This document shows positions 1 to 8,742 of a stretch of DNA of 64,000 nucleotides, piece by piece (positions within the stretch are counted from its first letter, which is position 1; every line of letters begins with the position of its first letter). Origin of the DNA: Myxococcales bacterium. Its GTDB lineage: Bacteria; Myxococcota_A; Polyangia; Polyangiales; Polyangiaceae. The position numbers and the translations under genes are program-made. Under the pieces are notes generated by a model that did not search any database, was not told where the DNA came from, and worked only from the letters and a program-made list of their open reading frames with translations. The stretch lies in assembly GCA_025359105.1 (NCBI GenBank), contig JANYHK010000026.1:176597-240596 (forward strand). Direction: 5' to 3'.

Positions 1-1484
1 CGCTTGCGCTCCCACGCCATGAAGCGCCCCTCGGCGGGGTTGTGGCGCGACTCGCGGTAGAGGAGGTGAAACGGCCCCGGTCCCCCGGGCTCGTGTGCCG
101 CGTGCGCCGCGTTCAGCGCGCCGAGGCGCTTCTCTGCGTACGCGAGGAGGGCCGCGTCGTCGGGCTTGGCCTCGCTGTCGGTGTGATCGACCAGCAAGGC
201 AAATGCCAGCGACGGATCGGGGTGGGAGAGGTAGTGCACCTCGAGCTGACGCAGGAGCTCGTCGACATCGCGCGGCTCGGCGACGAGCGCGGGTACGACG
301 ACGGCGGTGCGAAACTCCGGCGGAATGCCGCGCGAGAAGTCGAGCTTGGGGAGCGTCCGGGGAGTGAGGAGCGTGGTCAGCAGCGAATGGACCATCGCGA
401 TCGCCACCGACGACAGCGGGACGAGCGCGATCGCGACGACGACGAGCGCGTGGGCGGGTACGAGCGCCAGCGCCGCGAGGGCGAAGGCGAAGGCCAGGAG
501 CGCCGTGACGGTCAGGACGGCGCCCAGGTACGTCGCCGTCGGGTGGGCCTCGAGCACGCGGCGGGCGCGCTGGCCGACCGCGCGCGGGCGGTGGCCGAAG
601 CGCGCCTCGAGCTCGTCCCGCGCGGGACCGATCAGGTACGCGCCGACGTGCCCCCGGCGCGGATCGGAGGGATGCTTCTCCGCCAGTGCGATCGCTGCTC
701 GCGCGACCTCTGCCTCCGGCACGTCCGCGTCCCACGCGAGCCGCTCGACGGCCTTGCGACATGCATCGCGCGTCTCGAAGTCCGAGCGCGAATGGACCTC
801 CGCGGGCTCTGCGAGAAGGATCTTCTCGACGAGGCTCGACGAGGCGAAGAACTGCCTCCAGTCGATCTCGGCGAGGAGGCGAAGCCCGCGGATGCAGCGC
901 TCGACGCCGAGCGCCGGCTCGAGGACGACGTCACACCACGCCTCGCGCGCGGCCCCGGTCAGGAGCAGCGTGTCGAGCGTCTGAACGAGCGCCTCCAGGA
1001 CGGCCAGGCGCAGGAGCGTCGGCAGCGCCCAGAGCTCGGCGACGGTGAGCGGCGAGTGCTCCTGGTAAGCCGCGACGAACGCCGACAGCGTCGGCTCGTC
1101 GAGCTCGAGGCTGGTCGCCTGCACGAGGCCGCGCGCGATGTAGAGGACGCGCGGCAGCGAACCGTCTCCGGCGTGCGGCAAGTGGCGACGAAAGCCCGAA
1201 GGGAGCTCGCGCCGCACTTGCCGCAGCGCGCGCTCGCACAGGTAGTGGTTGTCGAGTAGCCACTCGCCGGCCTTCTGGAAGGCGGTGTCGTCCGGACGCG
1301 GCACCCGGAAGGCTTGGACGGCGCGCGCGATCGCGCTTTCGAGCGCGGGCTCGTTGGCCAGGCGCGGCGTCAAGAGCGGCGCGCGCTTGAGCGGATGATG
1401 CGTCCGGGCGAGCTCGGCAGCCAGGCTCGCGAGTGCCTCGCGGGTGACGGAGGGGATGGCTCCCTTCTGCGTCGTCGCCGTCAA
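1..1484 (-). CDS. Cyclic beta-1,2-glucan synthase, N-terminal part (runs off left edge)
   Basis: About 494 N-terminal residues of a giant GT84 membrane enzyme (NdvB/ChvB family) that polymerises UDP-glucose into periplasmic cyclic beta-1,2-glucan; the rest lies outside the window. Family-typical stretches are visible: GEWLLDNHY (about residues 73-81), LWALPTLLRLA (151-161), then a hydrophobic block at about 318-372 that can form two membrane helices, followed by the start of the cytoplasmic transferase region. The start I chose is a TTG at 1484-1482, four bases after GGAGG and overlapping the TGA of the upstream UspA gene, so the two are probably translationally coupled. No ATG or GTG nearby is in frame. 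Sure of the family, less of the exact start. Confidence 0.82.
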   Translation of the reverse strand, partial: MTATTQKGAIPSVTREALASLAAELARTHHPLKRAPLLTPRLANEPALESAIARAVQAFRVPRPDDTAFQKAGEWLLDNHYLCERALRQVRRELPSGFRRHLPHAGDGSLPRVLYIARGLVQATSLELDEPTLSAFVAAYQEHSPLTVAELWALPTLLRLAVLEALVQTLDTLLLTGAAREAWCDVVLEPALGVERCIRGLRLLAEIDWRQFFASSSLVEKILLAEPAEVHSRSDFETRDACRKAVERLAWDADVPEAEVARAAIALAEKHPSDPRRGHVGAYLIGPARDELEARFGHRPRAVGQRARRVLEAHPTATYLGAVLTVTALLAFAFALAALALVPAHALVVVAIALVPLSSVAIAMVHSLLTTLLTPRTLPKLDFSRGIPPEFRTAVVVPALVAEPRDVDELLRQLEVHYLSHPDPSLAFALLVDHTDSEAKPDDAALLAYAEKRLGALNAAHAAHEPGGPGPFHLLYRESRHNPAEGRFMAWERK

Positions 1485-2581
1485 CGCGCCTCCGGCCGAC
1501 TCGAGAGCGATGACCGCGGGGCGGCGTCGCGGCCGGCGCTCGCGGGCGGCCGGTCGGAGCGCGTGCGATCGGCCTTCCTCAGGTCCTGGACGACGAGCAC
1601 GGGCAGCGTGGCATGCGCCAGCGCGTGGGAGGTGACGCTCCCGAAGGGATGATCGCCGTTGCACGTGTTCCCGTGCGCCGACAGGACGATGAGATCGGCC
1701 TTCTCGTCGCGCGCCACGTCGAGCAGCGCTTCGCGCGTATCGGCGCGACGGAGGACGCGCACCTGCACTCGGAGCAGGTCGCCCAGGATCCGCTCGCGAA
1801 CGCCCGCGAGATACGCCTCCGCCGCCGTCTGGAGGCGCGCCGCGAGCTCACCCGCGAGACGGAGATTGTCCGCGTCGGCGAGCACACCCGACGGACGTGG
1901 CTCGCTCACGACGTGCAAGAGAACGACCGCCGCGCCCTGCGCGGCCGCGGTCTCGATGACGAGCGGGAGGACGCTCTCCGCGCGCTGTGAGCCGTCGAGC
2001 GGTACGAGGATGCGCGTCGGCGGCACCACCGGCGGCGGCGGATCGCTCGGCAGGACGAGGACGGAGCCCGATGCGTTCATCAGCACGCGCTGCGCGGTCG
2101 CGCCGAGGTTCCATTCGGTCTTGCCGCCCTCTCCACGTCGCGCCAGCACGGTCAGATCCGTCTGCAGCTCCCGCTCGAGCGACAGGACCCGCTCCGCCGG
2201 CTGACCCTGGGCGAGCTCCGCACGAACCATCTCCGGCGCCAGGCCGCCCGCTTCGACGCTCTCACGCATGCGGGCGAGGTACTGCTCGGCCTCACGACGC
2301 GAGATCTCCCATCCGAGCACGTCGAGCGTCGCCGGGTCGGCGGCCGCCTGCCAGGGCAGGACGTGGAGGATCGTGAGCTCGGCGTGAAGCGCACGCGCCA
2401 TGAAACCCGCGTACGGTACGCAGACCTCCGCGCGCGGCGAGCGGTCGAGGCACACCATCACGCGCCGCCTCGGTTGGGTCGTTGTGGTTGCGGACGTCGG
2501 CGGCGGCGTCGCATATTCTGTGCGGTGTGGCGCATTTGCGCCCCACGGCGTGGGGCTCGCGCCCATCTTGTCTTGGTTCAT
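1481..2581 (-). CDS. Tandem universal stress protein (two UspA domains)
   Basis: 366 residues with two Usp domains, roughly 40-175 and 185-325, linked by a proline-rich stretch. Each ends with the nucleotide-site pattern of ATP-binding Usp proteins (GATAQRVLMNASGSVLVLP in the first, GSVTSHALAHATLPVLVVQ in the second), so ATP binding is likely. The first 40 residues are low-complexity, and translation might instead begin at Met41 (about 2461), just before VCLDRS. A GAGGG lies upstream of the ATG used here. It sits between a DUF2383 gene and a cyclic glucan synthase, all on the minus strand and closely spaced, which suggests a stress-response operon. Cytoplasmic. Confidence 0.86.
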   Translation of the reverse strand: MNQDKMGASPTPWGANAPHRTEYATPPPTSATTTTQPRRRVMVCLDRSPRAEVCVPYAGFMARALHAELTILHVLPWQAAADPATLDVLGWEISRREAEQYLARMRESVEAGGLAPEMVRAELAQGQPAERVLSLERELQTDLTVLARRGEGGKTEWNLGATAQRVLMNASGSVLVLPSDPPPPVVPPTRILVPLDGSQRAESVLPLVIETAAAQGAAVVLLHVVSEPRPSGVLADADNLRLAGELAARLQTAAEAYLAGVRERILGDLLRVQVRVLRRADTREALLDVARDEKADLIVLSAHGNTCNGDHPFGSVTSHALAHATLPVLVVQDLRKADRTRSDRPPASAGRDAAPRSSLSSRPEAR

Positions 2582-2635
2582 GCTTCGGCCCTCGGTTGTC
2601 CGAGACGTGTTCCAAGAATCGGGCCGTCCGTCGCT

Positions 2636-3115
2636 CTACGCGCCGTCCGTTACCGCCTGCTTGAGATTGCTCATCGCGCGGTGCGTCTCGAGCTGCGCCG
2701 GCAGGAGGTGCTCCTCCACGAACGTCCGGTCGTCCGGCGGGAGGGCCTCCAGGTGGGCGTGGTAGCCCTCCAGGCCGTGGTCCTCTCCTTCCTCCAGGAT
2801 GCCAATCGCGACCTTCTCGCTCACCGAGGCCGCGGCCTCCTCGAGCATCGTCACCATCTTCCCCCACAAGCCCGACGACTCCGGCACGTCGCCGCCCATC
2901 GCGTTGAGTCGTGCGCGCAAAAGAGCCACGCGCTGCTGATGCGAGGCCTGGCAGCGTCGAAGCACATCGGCCACTCCGACGAACGCCGCCACGCTGAAGG
3001 CACGCTCGTACGTCTCCACCGCGGACATCTCACCGCGGTAGAAGGCTTGCAGCCGCGCGACGGGATCCCGCTCGCTCGGGGCTCCGTCAGCGCCTTTGGT
3101 CGTCTTCGCGATCAT
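2636..3115 (-). CDS. DUF2383 ferritin-like four-helix protein
   Basis: 159 residues, all helical, matching the DUF2383 (PA2169-like) ferritin-fold family. Conserved acidic/His positions are visible in FYRGEMSAVETYERA (about 26-40), SHQQRVALL (about 59-67), GEDHGLEGYHAHLEAL (about 110-125) and LLPAQLETHRAM near the end. Members often carry a metal-binding Glu/His set, but no catalytic role is established. It is the first gene of a minus-strand run leading into UspA (54-bp gap) and the glucan synthase, a context that fits stress protection. The molecular function is unknown to me. Confidence 0.82.
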   Translation of the reverse strand: MIAKTTKGADGAPSERDPVARLQAFYRGEMSAVETYERAFSVAAFVGVADVLRRCQASHQQRVALLRARLNAMGGDVPESSGLWGKMVTMLEEAAASVSEKVAIGILEEGEDHGLEGYHAHLEALPPDDRTFVEEHLLPAQLETHRAMSNLKQAVTDGA

Positions 3116-3218
3116 GCGTCCTCCTCGGTCGTTTCGAGCTCCGCTCGCTCAGCCAAAGGTGCAACCGGGATGCCCGCGGGGCGACCACGCCCAACGTCGC
3201 GGAAGCGGCCGAGGGCCC

Positions 3219-3662
3219 TTACGCAGATCCGCCACAGTGCGGCGCGTCTGCGCCCGTCGACGGAGTGGTCCCCAGCAGGCTGCGCAGCGTCGCGACCAGC
3301 GCCGAGACCGCGACGGGCTTCGTGAAATGTGCGTCGAAGCTGCCCCGGCTGGCGTCTCTCTCGTAGCCGCTCACGGCGACGGCGACGACGTTGCCCCCGT
3401 GCAGGGCATCGAGCAACCGAACCTTCCGCAGCAGGCTGTATCCGTCCTCGTTGGGGAGCCCGATGTCGGAGAGCAGAACGTCGGGGGGACACCGCTGGAA
3501 GACCCCGAGCGCCTCGGCCGCGGTCCCTGCCACGCTGACCACGGCGCCCGACTGCCCCAGAAGGACCGCCAGCATTCTTCGGCTGTCGTCGTCGTCGTCC
3601 ACGAGCAGCACCCGCACGCCGTCGAGCTCCGTCTCGCTGTACACGGTCATGATCTTGTCCAT
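3219..3662 (-). CDS. Single-domain response regulator
   Basis: 147 residues, a stand-alone receiver domain without an output domain. The acidic pocket is visible in LLVDDDDDSRR (about 18-28), the phosphoacceptor Asp in LLSDIGLPNEDG (about 63-74) and the conserved Lys in FTKPV (about 116-120). The tail after residue 135 is short and disordered. Such proteins act as phosphate sinks or protein-interaction switches in phosphorelays. It is divergent from another receiver-domain gene whose 5' end lies within 70 bp, next to the remains of a histidine kinase. The alternative start ATG at about 3650 (MTVYSE) would leave more room for a shared promoter. Confidence 0.82.
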   Translation of the reverse strand: MDKIMTVYSETELDGVRVLLVDDDDDSRRMLAVLLGQSGAVVSVAGTAAEALGVFQRCPPDVLLSDIGLPNEDGYSLLRKVRLLDALHGGNVVAVAVSGYERDASRGSFDAHFTKPVAVSALVATLRSLLGTTPSTGADAPHCGGSA

Positions 3663-3726
3663 GCACGAGAGATGCCATGACCTCGAGCGCGCCGGCACAT
3701 GGCCGCCCACTTGCACGGCAAGTGAC

Positions 3727-4236
3727 GTGGTCGTCAAGCCTCCTCCGCAAATCCCGTCCGCCGAGCAAAAGCGCCTCGTCCTCGTGGCCGAGGACGACGA
3801 GGATCTCCGCGCGCTGATCGTAGCAACCCTTCGTGCCGACCTCTTCGTCGTCGTGGAGGTGGGCGACGGCGCCCAGGCGCTCGAGCGTCTGGACGCGGCG
3901 GTCGAGTCGCCCGAGCAGATGCCCGATGTCATCGTCTCCGACGTCCGCATGCCGGTCTTGTCGGGCTTCGGCGTCCTCGCCGCGCTTCGCCGCGCACACC
4001 TGTCGACGCCGGTGATCCTGATCACGGCCTTCACCGATCCCTCGTTTTTCATGGTCGCCGAACGGCTCGGCGCGGCCGGCTTTCTCAAAAAGCCGTTCGA
4101 TATGGGCGATCTCCTGAGGGCGGTGCTCGACGCGCGCCCCGCGCACGAACGCGCGCGCGCGAAGTTCGCCCTCGAGATCACGCCGCCATCACCACAGCCA
4201 CCCGGCCTCGTCGCGCCCAAGCTCCCGCGAAAATAG
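3727..4236 (+). CDS. Single-domain response regulator
   Basis: About 169 residues. The receiver signature is complete: LVAEDDEDLR near the N-terminus, phosphoacceptor in VIVSDVRMP, switch residues VILITAFTD and Lys in FLKKPFD. There is no DNA-binding domain; the last 40 residues are low-complexity. I chose the GTG at 3727 because the longer alternative, ATG at 3661, would overlap the start codon of the divergent receiver gene and leave no promoter. The stop overlaps the open frame of a histidine-kinase ATPase domain that follows, so this was probably once a regulator-kinase pair. Confidence 0.75.
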   Translation: MVVKPPPQIPSAEQKRLVLVAEDDEDLRALIVATLRADLFVVVEVGDGAQALERLDAAVESPEQMPDVIVSDVRMPVLSGFGVLAALRRAHLSTPVILITAFTDPSFFMVAERLGAAGFLKKPFDMGDLLRAVLDARPAHERARAKFALEITPPSPQPPGLVAPKLPRK

Positions 4237-4655
4237 CTATCCAGAACGCGTTCAAGTTCACGCGCCCCGGCACCACCGTCCACCTCAAGGCCAGCACCAC
4301 GGACACGCGCGTCCTCATCGACGTCGAGGACGAGTGCGGTGGCCTTCCCCCGGGAAAGACGGAGACGCTGCTTCGCCCGTTCATGCAGAAGGGTCGCGAC
4401 AGGACGGGCCTCGGCCTGGGCCTGTCGATCTGTCTCAAGGCCGTCGAGGCGGTGGCCGGGAAGCTCCTCATCCGCGACGTGCCGGGCCAGGGCTGCGTCT
4501 TCACGATCGACCTGCCCAAGCAGCCACCGCCGCCCACGTCGCTCCACGGGCGCAAGCCGTCGCTCAAGCTCGTTCCGCCGAAGGGCGGCGGCGCGGCCCT
4601 CGCCCGGGCGCGCCTCGCCTACAGCAGCGGCCGGCGCGCCATCCGCGTCGGGTAG
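4233..4655 (+). pseudogene. Histidine kinase remnant: HATPase_c domain without start or phosphoacceptor domain
   Basis: The frame encodes a nearly complete GHKL ATPase domain: N-box AIQNAFKFT at the very beginning, G1-like VEDECGGLP, F-box-like LRPFMQKG, G2 RTGLGLGLS, and the closing GQGCVFTIDLP. Nothing resembling an H-box helix pair, sensor or start codon precedes it. The first ATG in this frame is at 4383, inside the domain, and no GTG or TTG lies between the preceding regulator's stop and that point. I read it as the 3' end of a kinase whose 5' part was deleted. It could still be made by coupling from the regulator gene through a CTG or ATA start, which I think unlikely. Confidence 0.6.
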
Positions 4656-4802
4656 TTCTCTCAACCACGCCTCACTCCTCAGAACCGCCACACCTCACGC
4701 CTCTGCCGAGAGCGCGTGCTGCGCTTGCACGCGGCGGCGGGCGTGGTTGTTGCTTCACAACCGAGGGGGCGTAGGGCGTCCTTTGGCGGGGGGTAGGCAC
4801 AA

Positions 4803-5150
4803 ATGTTCAAGAAGGGCGATCCGCCGACTCGGCGGGAACTCGGATCCGATCTCACGTGGGAACCGAAGCTCCCCTTGAACAGCGTCCCCCCCAAGAGCGA
4901 GCCGGTGACGCGCGAGGCCATCTTGATGCTGCTCTCCGACGCCGAAATGGCGCGCCTCCGCGCGATGGAAGCCGGTCCGCCGCTCCGCGAAGGCGAGGAG
5001 TACGTCGATCTCGAAAACCTGGCGAAGGGCATCTCGCGCGTCTACGCGACGACGACCCTCGCGGTCCGCCACATCCTCCCGCGCGCAGCGGTGCGCCGTA
5101 CGACGTGGTCCGAGATCTGCGAGCTTGTCGCGCTGAGGTCCCGGCCCTGA
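4803..5150 (+). CDS. Hypothetical small soluble protein
   Basis: 115 residues with no signal peptide, membrane segment or family I recognise. It begins MFKKGDPPTRRELG; the middle (REAILMLLSDAEMARLRAMEAG) looks helical and the C-terminal half (LENLAKGISRVYATT) is mixed. Codons show the strong G/C third-position bias of neighbouring genes, which supports a real gene rather than a chance frame. It stands alone between the kinase remnant and the next hypothetical gene, which has the same orientation. Confidence 0.55.
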   Translation: MFKKGDPPTRRELGSDLTWEPKLPLNSVPPKSEPVTREAILMLLSDAEMARLRAMEAGPPLREGEEYVDLENLAKGISRVYATTTLAVRHILPRAAVRRTTWSEICELVALRSRP

Positions 5151-5207
5151 CCAGACGCCGAGGCCTTCACCGCGAAACATGGCACGGAAGTCGCTCTGCA
5201 GGGCCGC

Positions 5208-5711
5208 ATGGGAACCCTAACGTCATGGCGTCCGTCCTGGTGGAGCGATCAAGTTCATGGAAGCGCGTGGGAGCGCGCGAAGGAAGCGCTGCGGCGCGAC
5301 TGGTCACAGACCAAGCACGACCTCGGAGTCGGCGGTCACGAGATGAACCAAGACCTCGAGAACACGCTGAAGCAGGCCGCCGGCCAGGAGCACTTGCCGA
5401 CGATCAACCAGGCGAACCCGCCCAAGGTCATCGCCGACTGGAACGACGCGGAGATCTTCTACCGCTACGGTCACGCAGCGCGCATTCAGTACGGTAGCGC
5501 GCACCCCGTCTGGAACGAAGGCCTCGAGCAGAAGCTCCGCGGCGAGTGGCTCGCGGCCGAAGGCAGGGCCGAGGCGGACAAGGCGAAGGCCTGGGAAGCG
5601 CGCAAGCGCTTCGTACGCGGCGGCTACGAGTTCGGTGACACGCAGCCGGAGTTCCCCGTGCAGGCCGTGCCGGCTGCCGCGGCTGCGACCGCGAAGACCT
5701 CGGAGCGCTGA
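5208..5711 (+). CDS. Conserved hypothetical protein, W-D-x-x-E-x-x-Y-R-(Y/F)-G type
   Basis: 167 residues, soluble. The core [20 protein letters not shown] followed by a [13 protein letters not shown] segment resembles a family of uncharacterised proteobacterial proteins, often found with stress genes, in which 'W..vE..YRFGy' and 'W...L...LR.EW' are the conserved stretches (from memory; not searched). The N-terminal third carries a Lys/Gln-rich helix and the C-terminal 20 residues are Ala-rich and probably disordered. No function can be assigned. Confidence 0.65.
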   Translation: MGTLTSWRPSWWSDQVHGSAWERAKEALRRDWSQTKHDLGVGGHEMNQDLENTLKQAAGQEHLPTINQANPPKVIADWNDAEIFYRYGHAARIQYGSAHPVWNEGLEQKLRGEWLAAEGRAEADKAKAWEARKRFVRGGYEFGDTQPEFPVQAVPAAAAATAKTSER

Positions 5712-5830
5712 CTCCTCGCGCGTCGCTCCTCGCGACGCCGCATGACGAAGTAGACGACCGGCACGGTCATCCGGGAGAGGAAGAGCGACGCGACCTCGCC
5801 GGCCATGAGCGAGATGGCCACTCCGTGACG
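5712..5830 (-). pseudogene. Probable tail fragment of an RND efflux pump
   Basis: Between the end of the previous gene and the M50 protease, the minus strand reads a short hydrophobic segment, [20 protein letters not shown], followed by [11 protein letters not shown]. This is how the last transmembrane helix and basic cytoplasmic end of AcrB/CusA-type pumps look (small residues, then VPVxY, then an Arg cluster). Only about 40 codons are left and no upstream pump sequence is present. The alternative is a chance hydrophobic frame opposite noncoding DNA. Confidence 0.33.
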
Positions 5831-5908
5831 CGCGAGCTCGTCGAGGGAGAGACGAAGCGTCGTCGGGAAACGCGCGGAAACCGCGAGGAGCTCGCACATC
5901 GGGCCAGT

Positions 5909-7096
5909 ATGAGCCACCTCGAGGTGAAAGCGATTCGCCCGGGCCGCCCCTGCGCTTTGTCGGCTCCCCGTGAAGCGCCTACGATCGGCCTGGTGGAGCT
6001 AACGATCGGCAAGACCCCGGTGCGGATCCGCCCCGCGTTCTTCGTCGTCGCGGCGCTCATGGGCTCCGGCAGGACCGACCTCGGCCTGCTCGCGGTGTGG
6101 ATCGCGGCGTCGTTTCTGTCGGTCTTGTTCCACGAAATGGGGCACGCCACCGTCGGCCGCGCGTTCGGGTACACGCCCAGCGTCGAGCTGAACGAGCGCG
6201 GCGGCGTGACGTCGTTTCCCGGCGCGGCCGCCAGCCTCACGGGTCTTCGGGACATCGCCGTCAGCCTCGCCGGTCCGTTCGCCGGCTTCCTGCTCGCCGG
6301 CGCCATCCACCTCGCTACCCTCGCGTACGATCCGGAGCGGCTGGGTCTTCACGCGAGCGCCTTCGTGAATGACATGCTCTGGTGCAACGTCGGCTGGGGC
6401 GTCGTCAACCTGCTGCCGATCGTTCCGCTCGACGGCGGTCAGGTCGCCGAGTCCCTCCTCAGGATGGTCCGCCCCGCGAGCGCCAAGACGATGGCGTCCG
6501 TGCTCTCCGTCTCCACCGCCGCGGCGCTCGGGGCATGGGCGCTGTGGAGAGGCTGGACGTTCGGCGCGCTCTACGCAGGCTGGTTCGCGGCGCCGAGCGT
6601 CCAGGCGTTGTGGCGCGCGCGCATGGAGCGCGGGGCCGCGGCGGACCTAGCGATGGCGCGAGACGCGCTCGCGCAAGGAGACGCGACAGCCGCCGCCGAG
6701 CACGCGCACCGTCGGTTCGCCCAGGCGCGAGGATCGCTGGCGCGCACGGTGCTGCTCGACCTCCTCGCAGAGGACCCGAAGACCGAGACGCAGCTCGCCA
6801 CGGCGCTGTTTCACGCGGGCCATTTCGAAGACTCCGCGGCGACGTCCGAGCATCTATTCGAGCGCACCGCGAATCCCGACGAGGCCTACAACGTCGCGTG
6901 CGCGTTCTCGCGCCTGGGTCGCGTCGAGGAGGCCGTCGCCTGGCTCGGGCGCGCCGAATCGGCCGGCTACCAAGACCTCGCGCATCTCGAAGCCGACGAA
7001 GATCTCGCGCCGCTACGCGCCCACGCCGGCTACGCGGAGCTCGTCGCTCGCCTGGGGGCGCCTCGGGCTGGTACTACATCGCGAGATGGCCACTAA
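5909..7096 (+). CDS. M50 (site-2 protease-like) membrane metalloprotease with C-terminal TPR-like region
   Basis: About 395 residues. The zinc motif HEMGH sits at about 75-79 in a membrane helix, and the third-ligand motif [11 protein letters not shown] is present, so this is a plausible active intramembrane protease. Helices flank both motifs ([44 protein letters not shown]). After about residue 240 comes a soluble Ala-rich helical region with TPR-like pairs ([39 protein letters not shown]) that could bind substrate or regulator. Starts possible: ATG 5909 (used), ATG/GTG further upstream, or GTG 5993, which begins right at the M50 core. The substrate is unknown. Confidence 0.83.
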   Translation: MSHLEVKAIRPGRPCALSAPREAPTIGLVELTIGKTPVRIRPAFFVVAALMGSGRTDLGLLAVWIAASFLSVLFHEMGHATVGRAFGYTPSVELNERGGVTSFPGAAASLTGLRDIAVSLAGPFAGFLLAGAIHLATLAYDPERLGLHASAFVNDMLWCNVGWGVVNLLPIVPLDGGQVAESLLRMVRPASAKTMASVLSVSTAAALGAWALWRGWTFGALYAGWFAAPSVQALWRARMERGAAADLAMARDALAQGDATAAAEHAHRRFAQARGSLARTVLLDLLAEDPKTETQLATALFHAGHFEDSAATSEHLFERTANPDEAYNVACAFSRLGRVEEAVAWLGRAESAGYQDLAHLEADEDLAPLRAHAGYAELVARLGAPRAGTTSRDGH

Positions 7097-7215
7097 GGAG
7101 AAGATGCAGGACCTGGACCTGGGTTCCTTCGCCGTCGTTCGAATTGGAGCAAACGCTCTACATGGGGCCCTTCGTCCTTCACGGCGCGACCCCGCCTGGG
7201 GGTAAGCTGGTGTGC

Positions 7216-8709
7216 ATGAGCGAAGGCACGCCGTCGTTCGAATATGGGTTGGGCTTCGAGCACGGGCAGGTCAGCGGAGACCTGCGCCTCGGCAAGCTCG
7301 AGAGCTACTACGAGGAGCTGTTCGCCGAGGTCATCGAGGACGGAGTCATCACGCAAGAGGAGCGCGCGCGCCTCGACCGGATGGCGGACAACCTCGGCCT
7401 CGATCGCGCGCGGCTCCGGCGCCTCGAGCAGGCGCTCCAGGCCGCGTACGAGGTGCGCCACAACGTGGTGATCCGCGAGCACGCCCCCGCCGAAGACGCC
7501 GCGCCGCCCCGCTCGCTCGTGCCCCTCGAGCCCGCGACCGATCAGCGAACGCTGGCGCTCGAGCGGCGCGTCAAGTCGCTGGAGCTTCGCATCGCCGAGC
7601 TCGAGAAGGAGCTGGAGGAGGCGCGGGCCAGCGTCGCCGTCGAAGTCGACGTGTCGAGCATGCAGGGGCCGGCGTCGTCCTCGCCCGACGACGATCCCGT
7701 CGAGCTCGCGAAGCGCGCGCGCGTCGATCCGCGCGACACGGGGAACTTGCAGGCGCTCTACCGCGTGTCGGTGAAGCACGGCGACACCGACCGCGCCGTG
7801 TGCGTGTCGCTCTCGCTCGACTACCTCGGCGCGGCGACGCCCGAGCAGAAGGCTCTGCTCGCGCGAGTGTCGACGGGCGCGCTCATTCGCCCGACGTCGC
7901 AGGTCAGCCCCGAGGCGTGGACGCGCCTTCTGTTCCACCCCGAAGAGGAGCCGCTCGTCGGCGAGATCTTCGCCGTGATCGCGCCGGCCGTGCTCCTCGG
8001 CCGCACGTCGGCCCTGCGGCGCGACAAGGCGCTCCCGAAGCTCGCGCCAGAAAAGAAACAAGACCCCGTGACATCCACGCTGCAGGCCGTGCGCTGCTTC
8101 TCGTGGGGCGCGGCGATCCTCGGTATGCGGAGCCCGACGCTCTACGCCGATCCGGACTACGAGGGCGCCGTCGAGATGGTGCCGGGCCTTCCGCCGGCGA
8201 CGCGTCTCGGCGTCCGCGCGCTCTCGGGGCGCACGAGCGCGGAGCTCGCGTTCCTGGCCGGGCGGCACCTGGCGAGCCTGCGCGAGGAGCACTTCGTCAG
8301 GATGCTCGTCCCGCGCATCGCGGACCTCGAGGAGATCTTCCTCGCCGCGCTCAGCATCGGCAACCCCGGCCTGCCGCTGGCGCCGCAGGTGAAGCAGCTC
8401 GTCGTACCGATCGCCAAGGCCATCGAGCCGATCCTCGAGCCGGTCGCGATCGACCGGCTACGCGGCCATTTCCTGCGCTTCGTGGAGGAGGGCGGCCGCA
8501 CGAACCTCCAGCGATGGGCCGTCGCTGTCGAGCGGACCACCGCCCGCGCAGGACTCTTGCTGGCGGGAGATCTCCGCGCGGCACACGCGATTTTCGAAGC
8601 CGAAGATCCCGCCCACCTCGGGGAGCGAATGGACGATCTCCTCGCCTTCGTGACGTCGGATCGCTACGCGAGGCTCCGCAAGCAGATCGGTGTCGCGGGC
8701 GAGAGGTGA
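7216..8709 (+). CDS. Hypothetical cytoplasmic protein with TerB-like N-terminus and coiled coil
   Basis: 497 residues without signal or membrane segment. Residues about 25-75 (LESYYEELFAEVIEDGVITQ then EERARLDRMADNLGLD) resemble the helical, acidic TerB/EF-hand-like module common in myxobacterial proteins. A heptad-like stretch at about 115-145 (LERRVKSLELRIAELEKELEE) predicts a coiled coil. The remaining 330 residues form an all-helical domain I do not recognise (repeated LLxxV and LRxxKxLPKLxPEKKQ). A 'GGRTNLQRWAVAVERTTARAGLLLAGD' type ending is shared, from memory, by other large myxobacterial tetratricopeptide proteins. Function unknown. The ATG at 7216 is the first that excludes an incoherent upstream stretch. 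Confidence 0.72.
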   Translation: MSEGTPSFEYGLGFEHGQVSGDLRLGKLESYYEELFAEVIEDGVITQEERARLDRMADNLGLDRARLRRLEQALQAAYEVRHNVVIREHAPAEDAAPPRSLVPLEPATDQRTLALERRVKSLELRIAELEKELEEARASVAVEVDVSSMQGPASSSPDDDPVELAKRARVDPRDTGNLQALYRVSVKHGDTDRAVCVSLSLDYLGAATPEQKALLARVSTGALIRPTSQVSPEAWTRLLFHPEEEPLVGEIFAVIAPAVLLGRTSALRRDKALPKLAPEKKQDPVTSTLQAVRCFSWGAAILGMRSPTLYADPDYEGAVEMVPGLPPATRLGVRALSGRTSAELAFLAGRHLASLREEHFVRMLVPRIADLEEIFLAALSIGNPGLPLAPQVKQLVVPIAKAIEPILEPVAIDRLRGHFLRFVEEGGRTNLQRWAVAVERTTARAGLLLAGDLRAAHAIFEAEDPAHLGERMDDLLAFVTSDRYARLRKQIGVAGER

Positions 8710-8742
8710 CGTTTCTGCGCTGGACGCGCTACCCTGAGGGAG

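Noticed and set aside
42..1259. Long plus-strand open frame of about 400 codons
   Set aside because: Arg/Glu-rich, no domain; it is the antisense of the glucan synthase, whose minus-strand translation is clearly protein-like.
6382..7215. Open frame leading into the 7.2-kb hypothetical gene
   Set aside because: Overlaps the M50 gene in another frame with Arg-rich composition; the sensible start is ATG 7216.
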